A stretch of DNA of 64,000 nt from Micromonospora sp. C95 (GCF_018070465.1 NZ_JAGPXT010000002.1:124001-188000); one strand, 5' to 3'. Positions 31,008-42,075 are shown, numbered from the stretch's first letter. Notes: generated by a model not told the origin, from the letters alone. Numbers and translations: made by a program.

Positions 31008-32137
31008 GCCGCACCCACCGGAAGCTCGGCGTGGACGCTGAACCCGCCCTCGTCGCGTGCCTCGGCCCGGAGCAGTCCACCGAGAGCGGCGACGCGCTCC
31101 CGCATTCCGAGCAGTCCGACACCGGGCGCCGCCGCCCGGCCCGGCGCGGCGTCGCCGTCGTCGTCCACCCGGATCGCGAGGATGCCCGGCCGGTAGTCGA
31201 TCCGGACCGACGCCGTGGCGGTGGACGCATGGCGGGCGATGTTGGTCAGGGACTCCTGCACGATGCGGTAGGCGGTGCGGTCGACCGCGACCGGCAGGTC
31301 GGGCCGTTGTCCGTCGATCGTCAACGTCGCCGCCAGGCCGGCCGTCCGGGCCCGGGCCACCAGTTCCGGGAGTTGGTCGAGTCCGGGCGCGGTGGCGGTG
31401 CCGTCGGCGCGCAACGTCTCCAAGGTGGCGCGCAGCTCCCGGGTCGCCTCGCGGCTGGCCTCCCGGATGGCGGCCAGCGCCTCCGGCACCGGCTCGCCAC
31501 GCCTGCTGGCCAGGTGCACGGCGACCTCGGCCTGCACCTTGATGATCGAAATCTGGTGGGTGAGGGAATCATGCAGTTCCCGCGCGATGTGCAGCCGTTC
31601 CTCGTCGGCGCGGCGCAGTGCCGCCTCCTCCCGGGTGCGCTCGGCCTCCTCGGCACGCCGCTCGGCCTGCCGGAGCGCCTCACCCGCCGCCCCGGCGGCG
31701 ACCAGCCAGGCCACTTCGAGGGCGTCGCGGGCCCGCCCGAGTGCCTCGCCGACGGGCAGTCCCGGTGGCAGCGCCAAAGCCGCGAGCGGAAGGGCGACAA
31801 GCATCGCGACGCCCGCGACGACCGTGACCATGCGGTGCCCCGCGCGTACGGCCGCGTAGACCGCGAACAGGAACGCGACGGCGGGCACCTCGACGCCGGT
31901 CGCCTGCTGGCCCACCGCGCACACCCCGGTGACGATCAGCACCGCGACCGGTGCCCGTCGACGCGCGGCCAACGCCAGACCGCCGGTCATCAACCAGGCG
32001 TAGCCGAGCAGATCCTCCCCATCGGCGGGGCGGGTCGCGGACAGCGCGGCGATCAGCAGCACCGCCGTCACGCCCACCGCGACCGTCCAGTCCCTGACCG
32101 CAGCGCGCCTCAGGACCCGCCCGCACCGCTCGCCCAT
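31004..32137 (-). CDS. Sensor histidine kinase, NarL/DesK type
   Basis: 377 residues. Four to five membrane helices with almost no external loop occupy 18-150. A coiled coil (RQAERRAEEAERTREEAALR) leads into the phosphoacceptor box EERLHIARELHDSLTHQ with His189. The ATPase domain shows TAYRIVQESLTNIARHAS, VDDDGDAAPG and GVGLLGMRERVAALGG. It is the first gene of a kinase-regulator pair. The signal is probably sensed within the membrane. Confidence 0.94.
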   Translation of the reverse strand: MGERCGRVLRRAAVRDWTVAVGVTAVLLIAALSATRPADGEDLLGYAWLMTGGLALAARRRAPVAVLIVTGVCAVGQQATGVEVPAVAFLFAVYAAVRAGHRMVTVVAGVAMLVALPLAALALPPGLPVGEALGRARDALEVAWLVAAGAAGEALRQAERRAEEAERTREEAALRRADEERLHIARELHDSLTHQISIIKVQAEVAVHLASRRGEPVPEALAAIREASREATRELRATLETLRADGTATAPGLDQLPELVARARTAGLAATLTIDGQRPDLPVAVDRTAYRIVQESLTNIARHASTATASVRIDYRPGILAIRVDDDGDAAPGRAAAPGVGLLGMRERVAALGGLLRAEARDEGGFSVHAELPVGAA

Positions 32138-32363
32138 GCGCGCACCCTAACCGGCCGGCGCGGCCGGGCGACTCCTGCGCAGGGACGACTGGCCGGCTAC
32201 CACGCACGCGGTAGTGGTGCGTCGGCTACGGCGGACGTGGCAGCCGGTCATGCCAGCTGCGGCAGCCGGAAGTGCCTACGGCGGCCGGATGACCGCCGCT
32301 GCGCCCGCCGACATGATCGGTGACGTCGAGTTCCACGACCCGTACCCCACGTAGGAGACAGGC

Positions 32364-32747
32364 ATGACGATCGTCAGGCTCGTACTCACCGCACCGGTGA
32401 CCACGCAGATCGCCGCCCACCCGGCGGCCGCCCAGGGAGTCAGCATGGGTACCGGCCGGATCGGATCGACGGTGGCCGCCCTGTTGGCACTCGCGGGGGT
32501 GGTCGTCGGCGGACTGGCGCTCGCCCGGCCCGCGGGTCGTTCCCGTGACGGCAAGACTCGGCGGGGCTGGATCGCCATGATTGCGGGAGCGCTCGGGTCG
32601 GCCGTCGGCGGTCTGGTCGTGGTCACCTCGGACGGTGGTCTCGGCACCGGCAACGGCCGGGGTGGCGGCTACGTGGCGCTGGTGGTGGGGCTGATCGCCG
32701 TGGTCGTCGGCGGGGTCGTGCTGGCCCGCTCCCGACGTTCCGGCTGA
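32364..32747 (+). CDS. DUF6223-type membrane protein
   Basis: 127 residues with three hydrophobic helices: TVAALLALAGVVVGGLALAR, MIAGALGSAVGGLVVVTSDG and VALVVGLIAVVVGGVVLARS. The loop GGLGTGNGRGGGY between the last two is characteristic of DUF6223. The N-terminal region may be a cleaved signal ending near AAAQG. The 3' end overlaps the converging DUF305 gene by 79 bp, which is unusual and could cause antisense effects. The function is unknown. Confidence 0.8.
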   Translation: MTIVRLVLTAPVTTQIAAHPAAAQGVSMGTGRIGSTVAALLALAGVVVGGLALARPAGRSRDGKTRRGWIAMIAGALGSAVGGLVVVTSDGGLGTGNGRGGGYVALVVGLIAVVVGGVVLARSRRSG

Positions 32748-33388
32748 GTGGCCGCAGCCGGTTCGATCCGGCTGAGCTGGGCGAGGTCGACGGTGCCGGC
32801 CCGGATCACGGCTGCGGCCAGCCCGGTGGTCGCCGGGTGGGACCCGACCCGCTGCTCGGCGGTGGCGATCCGCAGCGACTGCGTCAGGTGTGCCCGCAGG
32901 TGCCTGGCGAACCGGTGGTGGAACTGCTGCCCGGTGGCCGAACGCAACGCGGTCAGTTCCTCGTCGGTGACCATGCCGGGCATGTCGTGGCCCTCGTGTG
33001 GGTTGGCCACCGGCGCGCCGGAGTCGACCAACAGCCGCCGGGACCGGCTCAGGTGCATCCGTTCGCCGGTCTCGATCCGGGTGGCGAGTCGCCGCCAGGC
33101 CGGGTCGGTGGTCCGGCTCGGCACCAGGTCGAGGATCGGCAGCAGCCGCTCGGCCATGGCCACCGTCAGCTGGAGCCAGGCGATGTCGGTGGAGCTGAAC
33201 TGGCCATCCGTACCGGGAAGAACCGTAGTGGGTGATCCGGCGGCCGGTGCCGGTCCGGTCACCGGTGCGAGGTCCGACGGCGGTCCGGTGCGCGGTGGCG
33301 ACGGTCCACCGGTGGTCGGTGGCGTTCCGGTGGCGCACCCGGCGACGAACAGCAGCGCACCCAGCAGCGCGCCGAGTGGGTGTCGCAC
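32669..33388 (-). CDS. DUF305 lipoprotein
   Basis: 239 residues. The N-terminus LGALLGALLFVAGCATGTPP is a lipoprotein signal with lipobox VAGC. After a Pro/Thr-rich linker comes the helical DUF305 ferritin-like domain, with WRRLATRIETGERMHLSRSR, NPHEGHDMPGMVTDEELTAL and FHHRFARHLRAHLTQSLRIA; the HxxHxMPGM segment is the family's Met/His-rich, possibly copper-binding, part. The tail is Thr/Pro-rich. Its last 79 bp overlap the converging DUF6223 gene, so the true end of this protein's structured part is before the overlap. Confidence 0.88.
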   Translation of the reverse strand: MRHPLGALLGALLFVAGCATGTPPTTGGPSPPRTGPPSDLAPVTGPAPAAGSPTTVLPGTDGQFSSTDIAWLQLTVAMAERLLPILDLVPSRTTDPAWRRLATRIETGERMHLSRSRRLLVDSGAPVANPHEGHDMPGMVTDEELTALRSATGQQFHHRFARHLRAHLTQSLRIATAEQRVGSHPATTGLAAAVIRAGTVDLAQLSRIEPAAATQPERRERASTTPPTTTAISPTTSAT

Positions 33389-33460
33389 GCGGCCTCCTTC
33401 GCGTCCGCCCGGCGGCGGGCCGGCATCACCGGGCCCGCCGCCGGGGTGTCACGGATCGGC

Positions 33461-34354
33461 TCAGAGCGGCCTGCCGTCGTGCCCGCACTTGATGACCGGA
33501 CGGATGCAGTCGCGGACGCGGCGCGCCAGCTCCTCCACCGGCCAGGCGTTGAAGAAGTCGCCGTGCATCGTGTAGCCCCGCCCGGAGGCCAGTCGCAGCC
33601 GCGACGGGTCACCGTTCACCGGGTACCGCAGCACCTGCCGCAGCTTCGGCACGTGCACCGGGTGGCTGGCCGGACAGGCCTGGTTCACCGGGTACGCCAG
33701 GTGGCTCTGGTGATCCGGCGAGTCGAGGTCCCGGCCGTTCCAGCACTGCGGGAAGTCAAGGTACGACTCCAGCATGGTGCCGGCCGGGCAGTTGACGAAG
33801 TCCTTGGACGGCGGCACGTGCCCGGCGTGCAGGCAGGACCAGCGGGCGATGCTGTCGCCGGGTCCGGCGGCCCGGGCGTTTCCGGCGACGAGGCGCAACC
33901 CCTGCGGGAACGGCTGGGTCTGCGCGACGACGTCCGATCGGACCCCTTCCCCCAGGTAGTAGAACGTGGCGATGGTCGGCTCCACCGGCACGTTGTCGCG
34001 GTAGAGGGTCGGCACCCAGTACGACGAGACGTCGACTCGTGGGTTGCAGGTGGTGCTGGATCGGACCAGGTCGGGCAGCGTGGTGTGGGCGTTGGTCACG
34101 GTGCTGCCGAAGAAGCTGTGCATGTGCGAGGCGCCGGGCAGCCCGGGAAAGACGATGGGGTCGTCCGGGAGCCGGTGGCTGTACGTGCAGTCGGCCGGGA
34201 ATTCGGCGACCCGGATGGCATTGACACCCGGGGCGGCGTCGGCCGGCGCGGTGGTGGCCACGACGTAGCTGCCGAGCAGCACCAGCAGGGCGCCGATCGC
34301 GGTGGCGAGGCGTAGCCGGCTGCGGCCGGCGGGATGGGGTGCGGCGCTGTCCAT
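33461..34354 (-). CDS. Secreted DUF1996 protein
   Basis: 297 residues from ATG 34354, with AGGAG seven bases upstream. A signal peptide (TAIGALLVLLGSYVVATTAP, cleavage after ADA near 41) precedes a DUF1996 domain: DDPIVFPGLPGASHMHSFFG, SYWVPTLYRDNVPVEP, FPQCWNGRDLDSPDHQSHLA, YPVNQACPASHPVHVPKLRQ. The His-rich HMHSFFG and the Cys pairs are typical. The family is shared by actinomycetes and fungi, and its activity is not established. The palindrome GAGAGCGCTCTC about 100 bp upstream suggests LacI-type, sugar-responsive control together with the neighbouring xylanase. Confidence 0.88.
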   Translation of the reverse strand: MDSAAPHPAGRSRLRLATAIGALLVLLGSYVVATTAPADAAPGVNAIRVAEFPADCTYSHRLPDDPIVFPGLPGASHMHSFFGSTVTNAHTTLPDLVRSSTTCNPRVDVSSYWVPTLYRDNVPVEPTIATFYYLGEGVRSDVVAQTQPFPQGLRLVAGNARAAGPGDSIARWSCLHAGHVPPSKDFVNCPAGTMLESYLDFPQCWNGRDLDSPDHQSHLAYPVNQACPASHPVHVPKLRQVLRYPVNGDPSRLRLASGRGYTMHGDFFNAWPVEELARRVRDCIRPVIKCGHDGRPL

Positions 34355-34454
34355 CTCATGGCTCCTGTCGGGAGGGCCAGGGTCCTTCCGGCGCCGCCGC
34401 CGTAGACACCGGAGCTTCCCTGGCCGGACTGGTGGTGGTCGCGGTTGCGAGTGA

Positions 34455-34466
34455 GAGAGCGCTCTC
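34455..34466. promoter_or_regulatory. LacI-type operator GAGAGCGCTCTC
   Basis: A perfect 12-bp palindrome with the AGCGCT core of actinomycete LacI-family operators (CebR-like boxes share the GAGCGCTC centre). It lies 101 bp before the DUF1996 start. No LacI gene is in the window. Confidence 0.6.
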
Positions 34467-34525
34467 ACACCAGCCTCACCCCAACGTCGATGGTTGTCAA
34501 TACAAACCGCAGTTGGGCGCAACGA

Positions 34526-34557
34526 CGACGGGCCGACCCTCAGGGGTCGGCCCGTCG
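34526..34557 (-). terminator. Hairpin after the xylanase gene
   Basis: 14-bp arms (CGACGGGCCGACCC and complement) with a 4-nt TCAG loop, perfect pairing, about 60 bp beyond the xylanase stop on the minus strand. It precedes the DUF1996 promoter. Confidence 0.75.
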
Positions 34558-34572
34558 AGTGCCGATGGCGGC

Positions 34573-34584
34573 GGGGGGGGGGGG
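34573..34584. repeat. Run of 12 consecutive G
   Basis: An uninterrupted 12-base G tract lies between the xylanase stop and its hairpin. It is non-coding. It may be a slippage-prone tract or an assembly-sensitive site; GTCGACC/GGTCGAC complements follow at once. Confidence 0.7.
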
Positions 34585-34619
34585 TCGACCTCGGTCGACG
34601 CCCCACCCGGTTCACCAGG

Positions 34620-36208
<1,589 letters not shown>

Positions 36209-38440
36209 ATGTCGGCTGGGTCAGCGGGAGCAGGAGGCGCGGCGAGGGCCGGGAACGTGGTGCAACTGCGGGTGCACGGGGTCTCCGCCCCGGCAGTCGA
36301 CCAGGGTTCGCAAACGCCCGTGCAGGTGGCCGGAGATCGCAACGCCGGCTTCTACCGGCCCCGTCCCGCCGATGCCGAGCGCGACCGGACGGACGCCGGC
36401 ACCGTGGAGGCGTACCGCTGGAGTGATCTGCCCTCCGGCACCATGACCCGGACCTTGTCGCTGGTCTTCCTGCTGCCGTTCATGCTGCTCAACGTCGCGG
36501 CCTGGATGCGCCCGGGAAACCCCGCCACCGACCCGGCCGTACGCGCCCTGTGCCGGGTGCTCGGCCTCACCCTCACGGCGCTGTACGTGCTCACCGCCGT
36601 CGGGGTGGCGCTGGACCTGATCGCCTGGCAGTGCATGTCCGTCCCGGCCTGCCTGTCCGGCCGCAGCTGGCTGTCCTGGCTGGGTGGACGACCCACCGGG
36701 TTGCGCCTGGCGACGCTCGCGCTGGTCCCGGCCACCGCCATCGGGCTGATCTGGTGGGCCAGCACCCGCCCCGGACGTTCCTTCAACGCGTTTCGTCCGC
36801 CGGAGAGCACCCGGTCCGGGCGTCCGCTGAGCACTGTCGGCCAGTGGGACGCCGAGCCGCTGATGGGACGGCTGCGCTCGATCCACGTCGCCGCGGCGTT
36901 CGCCACGCTCGCCGGCAGCCTGCTCGCCGCCCGGGTCGCCCACCCGCAGGGCCCCGGGCCGCTGACCGTCGCGCTGGTGCTCGCCACCGGAGCCGTCCTG
37001 ACCACCTGCGTCGTGCTGCTCTGCGTCCCCCCGTTGATCGAGCGGGACCCCGCGAGCCGTCGGCTCGACAGTGTCGCCCGGACGCTACGGACGGTCACGC
37101 TCGGCCTCACCATCGTGGTCGTCGTCGACGTGCTCACCGCTCCGGCGACCTGGCCCGAGCAACCCGGCCTGCCCGGCTACGCCCCCACGCTCACCTGGCT
37201 GTTCGGTACGCACGCCGGGCTGCTCGCCGCGCTGGGCGCGGTGCTGCTGTGGCGGCGGGGCCGGCGGCCGGACCACCGGCCGTCAGCCGTCCTCGGCGCG
37301 CTGGCGGCCGCCGCCATCGGGGCGGGCATCGCCGTGGCGTTCTCGGCCGAACTCGTGCGTCGGGTGGCCGATCTGCTGGATCGAGGCGCGCCGGCCGCCG
37401 ACCGCGCCGCCGTTCGGCCGCCACCCGCCTTCACCTGGGCGATCTACGGCTTCTTCCGGGCGGTGCTGATCACGCTGGTCGTCACCGGTCTGGTGATCCT
37501 GCTGTCCCGACGCGGACGCATCCGGGCGGCAGCGGAGATCCTGGCGCGCGACTTCCCCGACCCGCCGGCGGAGGCCGCCGCTCGGCTACGGCAGGTTCGG
37601 CAGGTCATCGCGCGGGCCCGGTTCACCGAGTGGCTGCCGGCGCTGGCCGTGGTCTACGCCGGCCTCGCCGGACTCGGCGCGGCAACCACCGTGATCGACC
37701 TACTGGAGCAATATCCCGGCGACGTCATCCAGCGGTACGCCCAGGTGCCCGCGGGCCTGGTCGACTTCGGCATCCGGGTCGGCAGTCAGTTGATCTCGGC
37801 GACCGTTCTCGCCCTCGTCATCGGTGGGATCTTCGCCTACCGAACGCCAGGCTTCCGGCGGCACGTCGGTGTGCTCTGGGATCTGGCGACGTTCTGGCCC
37901 CGCGCGGCCCATCCCTTCGCGCCGCCGTGCTACGCCGAGCGGGCCGTTCCGGAGCTGGCCCGACGCATCACCTACCTGGTGGACAGCGGCAAGACGGTGG
38001 TGGTGACCGGGTACAGCCAGGGTTCGGTGCTGGTCGCCGCCACCGTCCTCCAGCTGGCACCGCAGGTCAGTGACCGGGTCGCCCTGCTCACCCACAGCTC
38101 GCCGCTGCGCCGGCTCTACGCTCGGCTCTTTCCCGCGTACATCGACGACGAGATGTTGCACGAGGTCGGTGACCGGCTGGGCTGGCGGTGGGTGAACCTG
38201 TGGCGGGACACCGACCCGATCGGAGGGTGGATCTTCTCCGCCCACCGGACCGACGCGCCGCCCACCGTCACCGGTCCCCCGGCGACGGTGGACCGCCGGT
38301 TACGCGACCCGGACGGGCTGGTCGCCCCGCCAGGCGACAGCGTTCCACCGCCGATCCGGGGCCATGCGCCCGGCGAGTCGGACGAACCGTACGCGGCGGC
38401 GGTACGGGACCTGGTCCATCGGTTGCGCAACCGGCGGTAG
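36209..38440 (+). CDS. Large membrane protein with a split serine-hydrolase-like domain
   Basis: 743 residues from ATG 36209 behind GGAGGG. Residues 15-30 (GNVVQLRVHGVSAPAV) look like the first strand and oxyanion HG turn of an alpha/beta hydrolase. About ten membrane helices then fill roughly 85-570. The C-terminal 170 residues return to a soluble fold with KTVVVTGYSQGSVLVAATVL; Ser603 sits in a GxSxG nucleophile elbow. VALLTHSSPLRRLYARLFP and NLWRDTDPIGGWIF follow, the latter offering a possible catalytic Asp. This may be a membrane lipase or esterase; the activity is inferred. Confidence 0.85.
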   Translation: MSAGSAGAGGAARAGNVVQLRVHGVSAPAVDQGSQTPVQVAGDRNAGFYRPRPADAERDRTDAGTVEAYRWSDLPSGTMTRTLSLVFLLPFMLLNVAAWMRPGNPATDPAVRALCRVLGLTLTALYVLTAVGVALDLIAWQCMSVPACLSGRSWLSWLGGRPTGLRLATLALVPATAIGLIWWASTRPGRSFNAFRPPESTRSGRPLSTVGQWDAEPLMGRLRSIHVAAAFATLAGSLLAARVAHPQGPGPLTVALVLATGAVLTTCVVLLCVPPLIERDPASRRLDSVARTLRTVTLGLTIVVVVDVLTAPATWPEQPGLPGYAPTLTWLFGTHAGLLAALGAVLLWRRGRRPDHRPSAVLGALAAAAIGAGIAVAFSAELVRRVADLLDRGAPAADRAAVRPPPAFTWAIYGFFRAVLITLVVTGLVILLSRRGRIRAAAEILARDFPDPPAEAAARLRQVRQVIARARFTEWLPALAVVYAGLAGLGAATTVIDLLEQYPGDVIQRYAQVPAGLVDFGIRVGSQLISATVLALVIGGIFAYRTPGFRRHVGVLWDLATFWPRAAHPFAPPCYAERAVPELARRITYLVDSGKTVVVTGYSQGSVLVAATVLQLAPQVSDRVALLTHSSPLRRLYARLFPAYIDDEMLHEVGDRLGWRWVNLWRDTDPIGGWIFSAHRTDAPPTVTGPPATVDRRLRDPDGLVAPPGDSVPPPIRGHAPGESDEPYAAAVRDLVHRLRNRR

Positions 38441-39622
38441 CTATCCGCTGCCGTGGTGACCGGTGGCGTGACTGGTCAACACCACCAAAAGCTCGAATCG
38501 GACGGTGGGGTCGTCCAGGTCGTCGCCGTACAGCTCACGCAGCCGCTTGAGGCGGTAGCTGACCGTCTGCGGGTGCACGAACAGCTCGGTGGCGACCTCG
38601 GCTCGTGAGCCCCAGTGCCGGAGCCAGGCATAGAGCGTCGCCAGCAGATTCTCCCGCTGCGCCGGACGCAGCCGCGCCAGCGGTGCCAGGCGGCGCTCGG
38701 TGAGCACCGCCAACGCCCGCTGTTCGCCGCGCAGGGTCAGCGTGACCAGGTGGTCGTCGACGAAGACCAGGCCGGGCGCGGGTCCGAACAGCCCGGCGGC
38801 CAGCTCGGCGAGCCGGACCGCCGCCGGCACCTGCGGCCAGCCCAGTTCCGGACCGACCACCGCCGGCCGGCCGGCCAACGCCTCGGCCAGTGCGGCACGG
38901 GTCGCCCGGGTACCGGCCCGCAGCAGCAGCACGGCGTCCCGGCCACGCTCGATGACCAGCCCGTCCGGGCCGTACCGGAACCGCGCGTCGCGAGCCTGCT
39001 CCAGCGGCAGCAGTACGGGCACCACCGCGTCCAGGTCCGCCCAGCCGATCCGGGCCGCCGCCGACTCGACGCCGCTGGGCAGCCCGTCGCCGCGCAGCAG
39101 CAACTCGGCGAGGTGGCGACGGCGGTCGCCCTCCCCGGCCTGCTCACGAAGTTGCAGGGCGTACCCGTCGGTGCTCGCCGCGGCCAGTTCGGCGATGTAC
39201 GCGCTCACCGCGTCGGAGAGGTCGATCAGTTCCTCCGGGTCGACCGGACGCAGCCGGGCCAGGGACCGCGACGCCGTACGCAGCAGCAGCCGCGCCGCAG
39301 CCCGGAGCGCGGCCAGCAGCGCCTCCGGCCCCCGGTCCTCGCGGGCCTCGGCGGCGCCCAACCCGACGAACACCTCCCGGAACCGGGGCGGCAGCGCCGG
39401 TTCGCCGGTGCCGACGAGATCGAGGAAGCGGTCGAGCGCCACCTGCACGGCGGTGTGTACGTCCCGGGTGAACTTGTCGTCGGCGATGCCGGCGAACGCC
39501 GGCGTGGCCTCGGTGACGGCGACCGCGACGGCGGCCACCGTGTCCGGCAGCTGCGGGCGCATCGCGGCAGCCAGGTCGGCGGGCAGGTGCTGCCAGGGAG
39601 TCGTGGAGACAGGCGCACTCAC
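38441..39622 (-). CDS. PucR/CdaR-family transcriptional regulator
   Basis: 393 residues from GTG 39622. A helical N-terminal region (about 1-150) and a GGDEF-like, degenerate middle (about 170-300) precede the PucR C-terminal helix-turn-helix: ENLLATLYAWLRHWGSRAEV, then LFVHPQTVSYRLKRLRELYG and DPTVRFELLVVLTSH. Regulators of this family activate catabolic genes for purines, amino acids or sugars and are often next to their targets. Here the gene is divergent from the aldolase-aminotransferase operon with a 151-bp shared promoter region, so that operon is its likely target. Confidence 0.92.
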   Translation of the reverse strand: MSAPVSTTPWQHLPADLAAAMRPQLPDTVAAVAVAVTEATPAFAGIADDKFTRDVHTAVQVALDRFLDLVGTGEPALPPRFREVFVGLGAAEAREDRGPEALLAALRAAARLLLRTASRSLARLRPVDPEELIDLSDAVSAYIAELAAASTDGYALQLREQAGEGDRRRHLAELLLRGDGLPSGVESAAARIGWADLDAVVPVLLPLEQARDARFRYGPDGLVIERGRDAVLLLRAGTRATRAALAEALAGRPAVVGPELGWPQVPAAVRLAELAAGLFGPAPGLVFVDDHLVTLTLRGEQRALAVLTERRLAPLARLRPAQRENLLATLYAWLRHWGSRAEVATELFVHPQTVSYRLKRLRELYGDDLDDPTVRFELLVVLTSHATGHHGSG

Positions 39623-39773
39623 CCGGCGATTTTGTCACGGCGGGATAAGAAGCGCGGCGATTCTCGCTGCCGGCGGAACGGTGTTTCGACCGGCGCGCCC
39701 ACGCGACGATGAACCCGACCGGCCGGACGGGAGGCACCGACCGGCGGCCGACGACCCGACGGAGGAGAACGCC

Positions 39774-42071
39774 GTGCAGCACCGCCTGTCCCGCCAGCAC
39801 GTCGTCGACATGTGCCACACCATGCTCGCCCGGGGCTACCTCAAGGCCACCGAGGGCAACGTGTCGGTGCGGGTGCCCGGCCACCGGCGGTACGCGGTCA
39901 CTCCGAGCAACTACGACTACGACCGGATGCGCGTCGAGGACATCTGCATCGTGGACTTCGACGGCAGGCACCTGCCCGACGACTCCGGTGCCGACCTCAA
40001 GCCGTCCATCGAGTGCGGGATGCACGCGAACATCTACCGCGAGCGGCCGGACGTCAACGCGATCGTGCACACCCACCAGCCGTACGCCTCGGCGTTGGCC
40101 TTCCTGCGCCGGCCGATCCCGGCGCTCACCGACGAGCAGGTGCGCTTCCTCGGCCGTGCGGTGGCGATCATCGACTACGCCCCGTCCGGCACCGGATTCC
40201 TGGCCCGCAACGTGCAGAAGAAGGTGGCCAGCGGCGACAACGCCTTCATCATCGCCAATCACGGGGTGGTCGCCGTCGGCACCGACCCCGACCGGGCGGT
40301 GTTCAACATGGCGCTGCTGGAGAAGGTGTCCATCGCCTACCTGCTGGCGCTGACCAGCGAGGCGGGGAAGATCCACACCATCCCGACCGCGATCCGGGAG
40401 ATCGCCTTCACGAAGCTGCGGGCCGACGAGAAGCGGATCGCCGCGCAGCTGACCGAGGCGGTCGAGCCGCTGCGGGTACCCGCCGACGAGGAACTGCCCA
40501 GCGCCGACGCGGCAGCCGCCGAGGTCGCCGCCGGCCGGACCGCGGACATCACGCCCGGCGCGGTGGACGGTGCCGCGCCCCCGGGCAACGGGACGGACAG
40601 CGATCCGGGCGCCGAGTCGGCCCGGCTCGGCTACGCGATAAGCGAGTATCCCGACGTCGACGACGTGATGCGTCGGCTGAAGGCGCTGACCGCCCAGCCG
40701 CTGCGCGGGCTGCGCCACGACGCGATGCTCGACGTGCTGAACTACTTCGACACCAAGTGCCGCGCCAGCAAGGAGATCACCGACCGGGCGCGGCGACGGA
40801 TCCCCGGTGGGGTACAGCACAACCTGGCGTTCAACTACCCGTTCCCGCTCGCCGTCGACAAGGCCGACGGCGCGTTTCTGGTGGACCGGGACGGCAACAC
40901 GTACATCGACTTCCTCCAGGCCGGCGGGCCGACGATCCTGGGCAGCAACTACGGCCCGGTCAACGAGCGGGTCGCCGAGGTGGTCCGGGACTCCGGCCCG
41001 GTGACCGGGCTGTTCCACGAGTACGAGCTGAAGCTCGCCGAGATCATCCATCGGTTCATGCCGCACGTGGAGATGTACCGGTCGCTCGGCTCGGGCACCG
41101 AGGCGGTGATGGCCGCCGTCCGAGGAGCCCGCGCCTTCACCGGCAAGAAAATGGTGATCAAGATCGGTGGGGCCTACCACGGATGGTCGGACACCATGGT
41201 CTACGGCCTGCGGGTGCCGGGCACGTACCGGATGAACGCCAAGGGCATCCCCTTCGGGGCGACGACCCGCACCCGGGAGGCCTTCCCGCACGACCTCGGG
41301 CAGCTCAAGCGCAAGCTGATCGAGAACCGGCTGCGCGGCGGCACGGCCGCGGTGGTGGTCGAGCCGGTCGGCCCGGAGTCGGGCACCCGGCCGGCGCCGC
41401 GCGACTTCAACGCCCGGGTCCGCGAGCTGTGCGACGAGTTCGGCGCGCTGCTGATCTTCGACGAGGTGGTCACCGGGTTCCGGCTCGGGCTGGGCGGTGC
41501 CGCCGGCTACTTCGGTGTCACCCCCGACCTGACCGTGCTGGGCAAGGCGGTCTCCGGCGGCTACCCGATGGCCGGCGGCGTCGGCGGCCGGGCCGACGTG
41601 ATGGCGGTCTTCGGTTCCGGGCTGGACGGCAGGAGTGGCGCGCACATCCAGGTCGGCGGCACGCTGTCGGCCAACCCGCTGTCCTGCGCGGCCGGCTACT
41701 TCGCCATCGAGGAGATGGCCCGCACCAACGCGCCGGTGATCGCCGGCCGGGCCGGTGACCGGCTGACCCGGGGGCTGCAACGGCTGATCGACTCCTACGG
41801 GCTGCCGTACGTCGCGTACAACCAGGGGTCCATCGTGCACCTGGAGTGCAGCGGCGTGATGCTGTTGGACATGCGCAACCCGGTGAAGCTGCTCAAGGAG
41901 AACAAGGCCCGCAAGCGGCTGATGGAACAGATGGGGGCCGCCTACACCGCGCACGGCATAGTCACCCTGGCCGGCTCGCGGATGTACACGTCGATGGCCG
42001 CCACCGACGAGGTCATCGACGACGCGCTCGCCCGCTTCGACCAGGTCTTCGCGCTCGTCGAGGGGGTCTGA
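39774..42071 (+). CDS. Fused class II aldolase / class III aminotransferase
   Basis: 765 residues from GTG 39774, with GGAGGA seven bases upstream. Residues 1-235 are a class II (FucA-like) aldolase: catalytic Glu80 in PSIECGMHANIYRERPD, zinc ligands His99 and His101 in AIVHTHQPYA, and His163 in ANHGVVAVG. A flexible linker (about 240-285) follows. Residues 290-765 are a class III, glutamate-1-semialdehyde-aminomutase-like PLP enzyme: GGAYHGWSD, LIFDEVVTGFRLG and Lys591 in VLGKAVSGGYPMAGG. The two activities could cleave a phosphorylated sugar and aminate the resulting carbonyl, or act in reverse. The substrate is unknown. An FGGY kinase gene follows after 4 bp. Confidence 0.92.
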   Translation: MQHRLSRQHVVDMCHTMLARGYLKATEGNVSVRVPGHRRYAVTPSNYDYDRMRVEDICIVDFDGRHLPDDSGADLKPSIECGMHANIYRERPDVNAIVHTHQPYASALAFLRRPIPALTDEQVRFLGRAVAIIDYAPSGTGFLARNVQKKVASGDNAFIIANHGVVAVGTDPDRAVFNMALLEKVSIAYLLALTSEAGKIHTIPTAIREIAFTKLRADEKRIAAQLTEAVEPLRVPADEELPSADAAAAEVAAGRTADITPGAVDGAAPPGNGTDSDPGAESARLGYAISEYPDVDDVMRRLKALTAQPLRGLRHDAMLDVLNYFDTKCRASKEITDRARRRIPGGVQHNLAFNYPFPLAVDKADGAFLVDRDGNTYIDFLQAGGPTILGSNYGPVNERVAEVVRDSGPVTGLFHEYELKLAEIIHRFMPHVEMYRSLGSGTEAVMAAVRGARAFTGKKMVIKIGGAYHGWSDTMVYGLRVPGTYRMNAKGIPFGATTRTREAFPHDLGQLKRKLIENRLRGGTAAVVVEPVGPESGTRPAPRDFNARVRELCDEFGALLIFDEVVTGFRLGLGGAAGYFGVTPDLTVLGKAVSGGYPMAGGVGGRADVMAVFGSGLDGRSGAHIQVGGTLSANPLSCAAGYFAIEEMARTNAPVIAGRAGDRLTRGLQRLIDSYGLPYVAYNQGSIVHLECSGVMLLDMRNPVKLLKENKARKRLMEQMGAAYTAHGIVTLAGSRMYTSMAATDEVIDDALARFDQVFALVEGV

Positions 42072-42075
42072 GCCG

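Noticed and set aside
38700-39773. Upstream extension of the aldolase frame, giving 1123 residues
   Set aside because: The extension lies opposite the PucR gene, is Ser/Arg-rich, and a strong ribosome site precedes GTG 39774.
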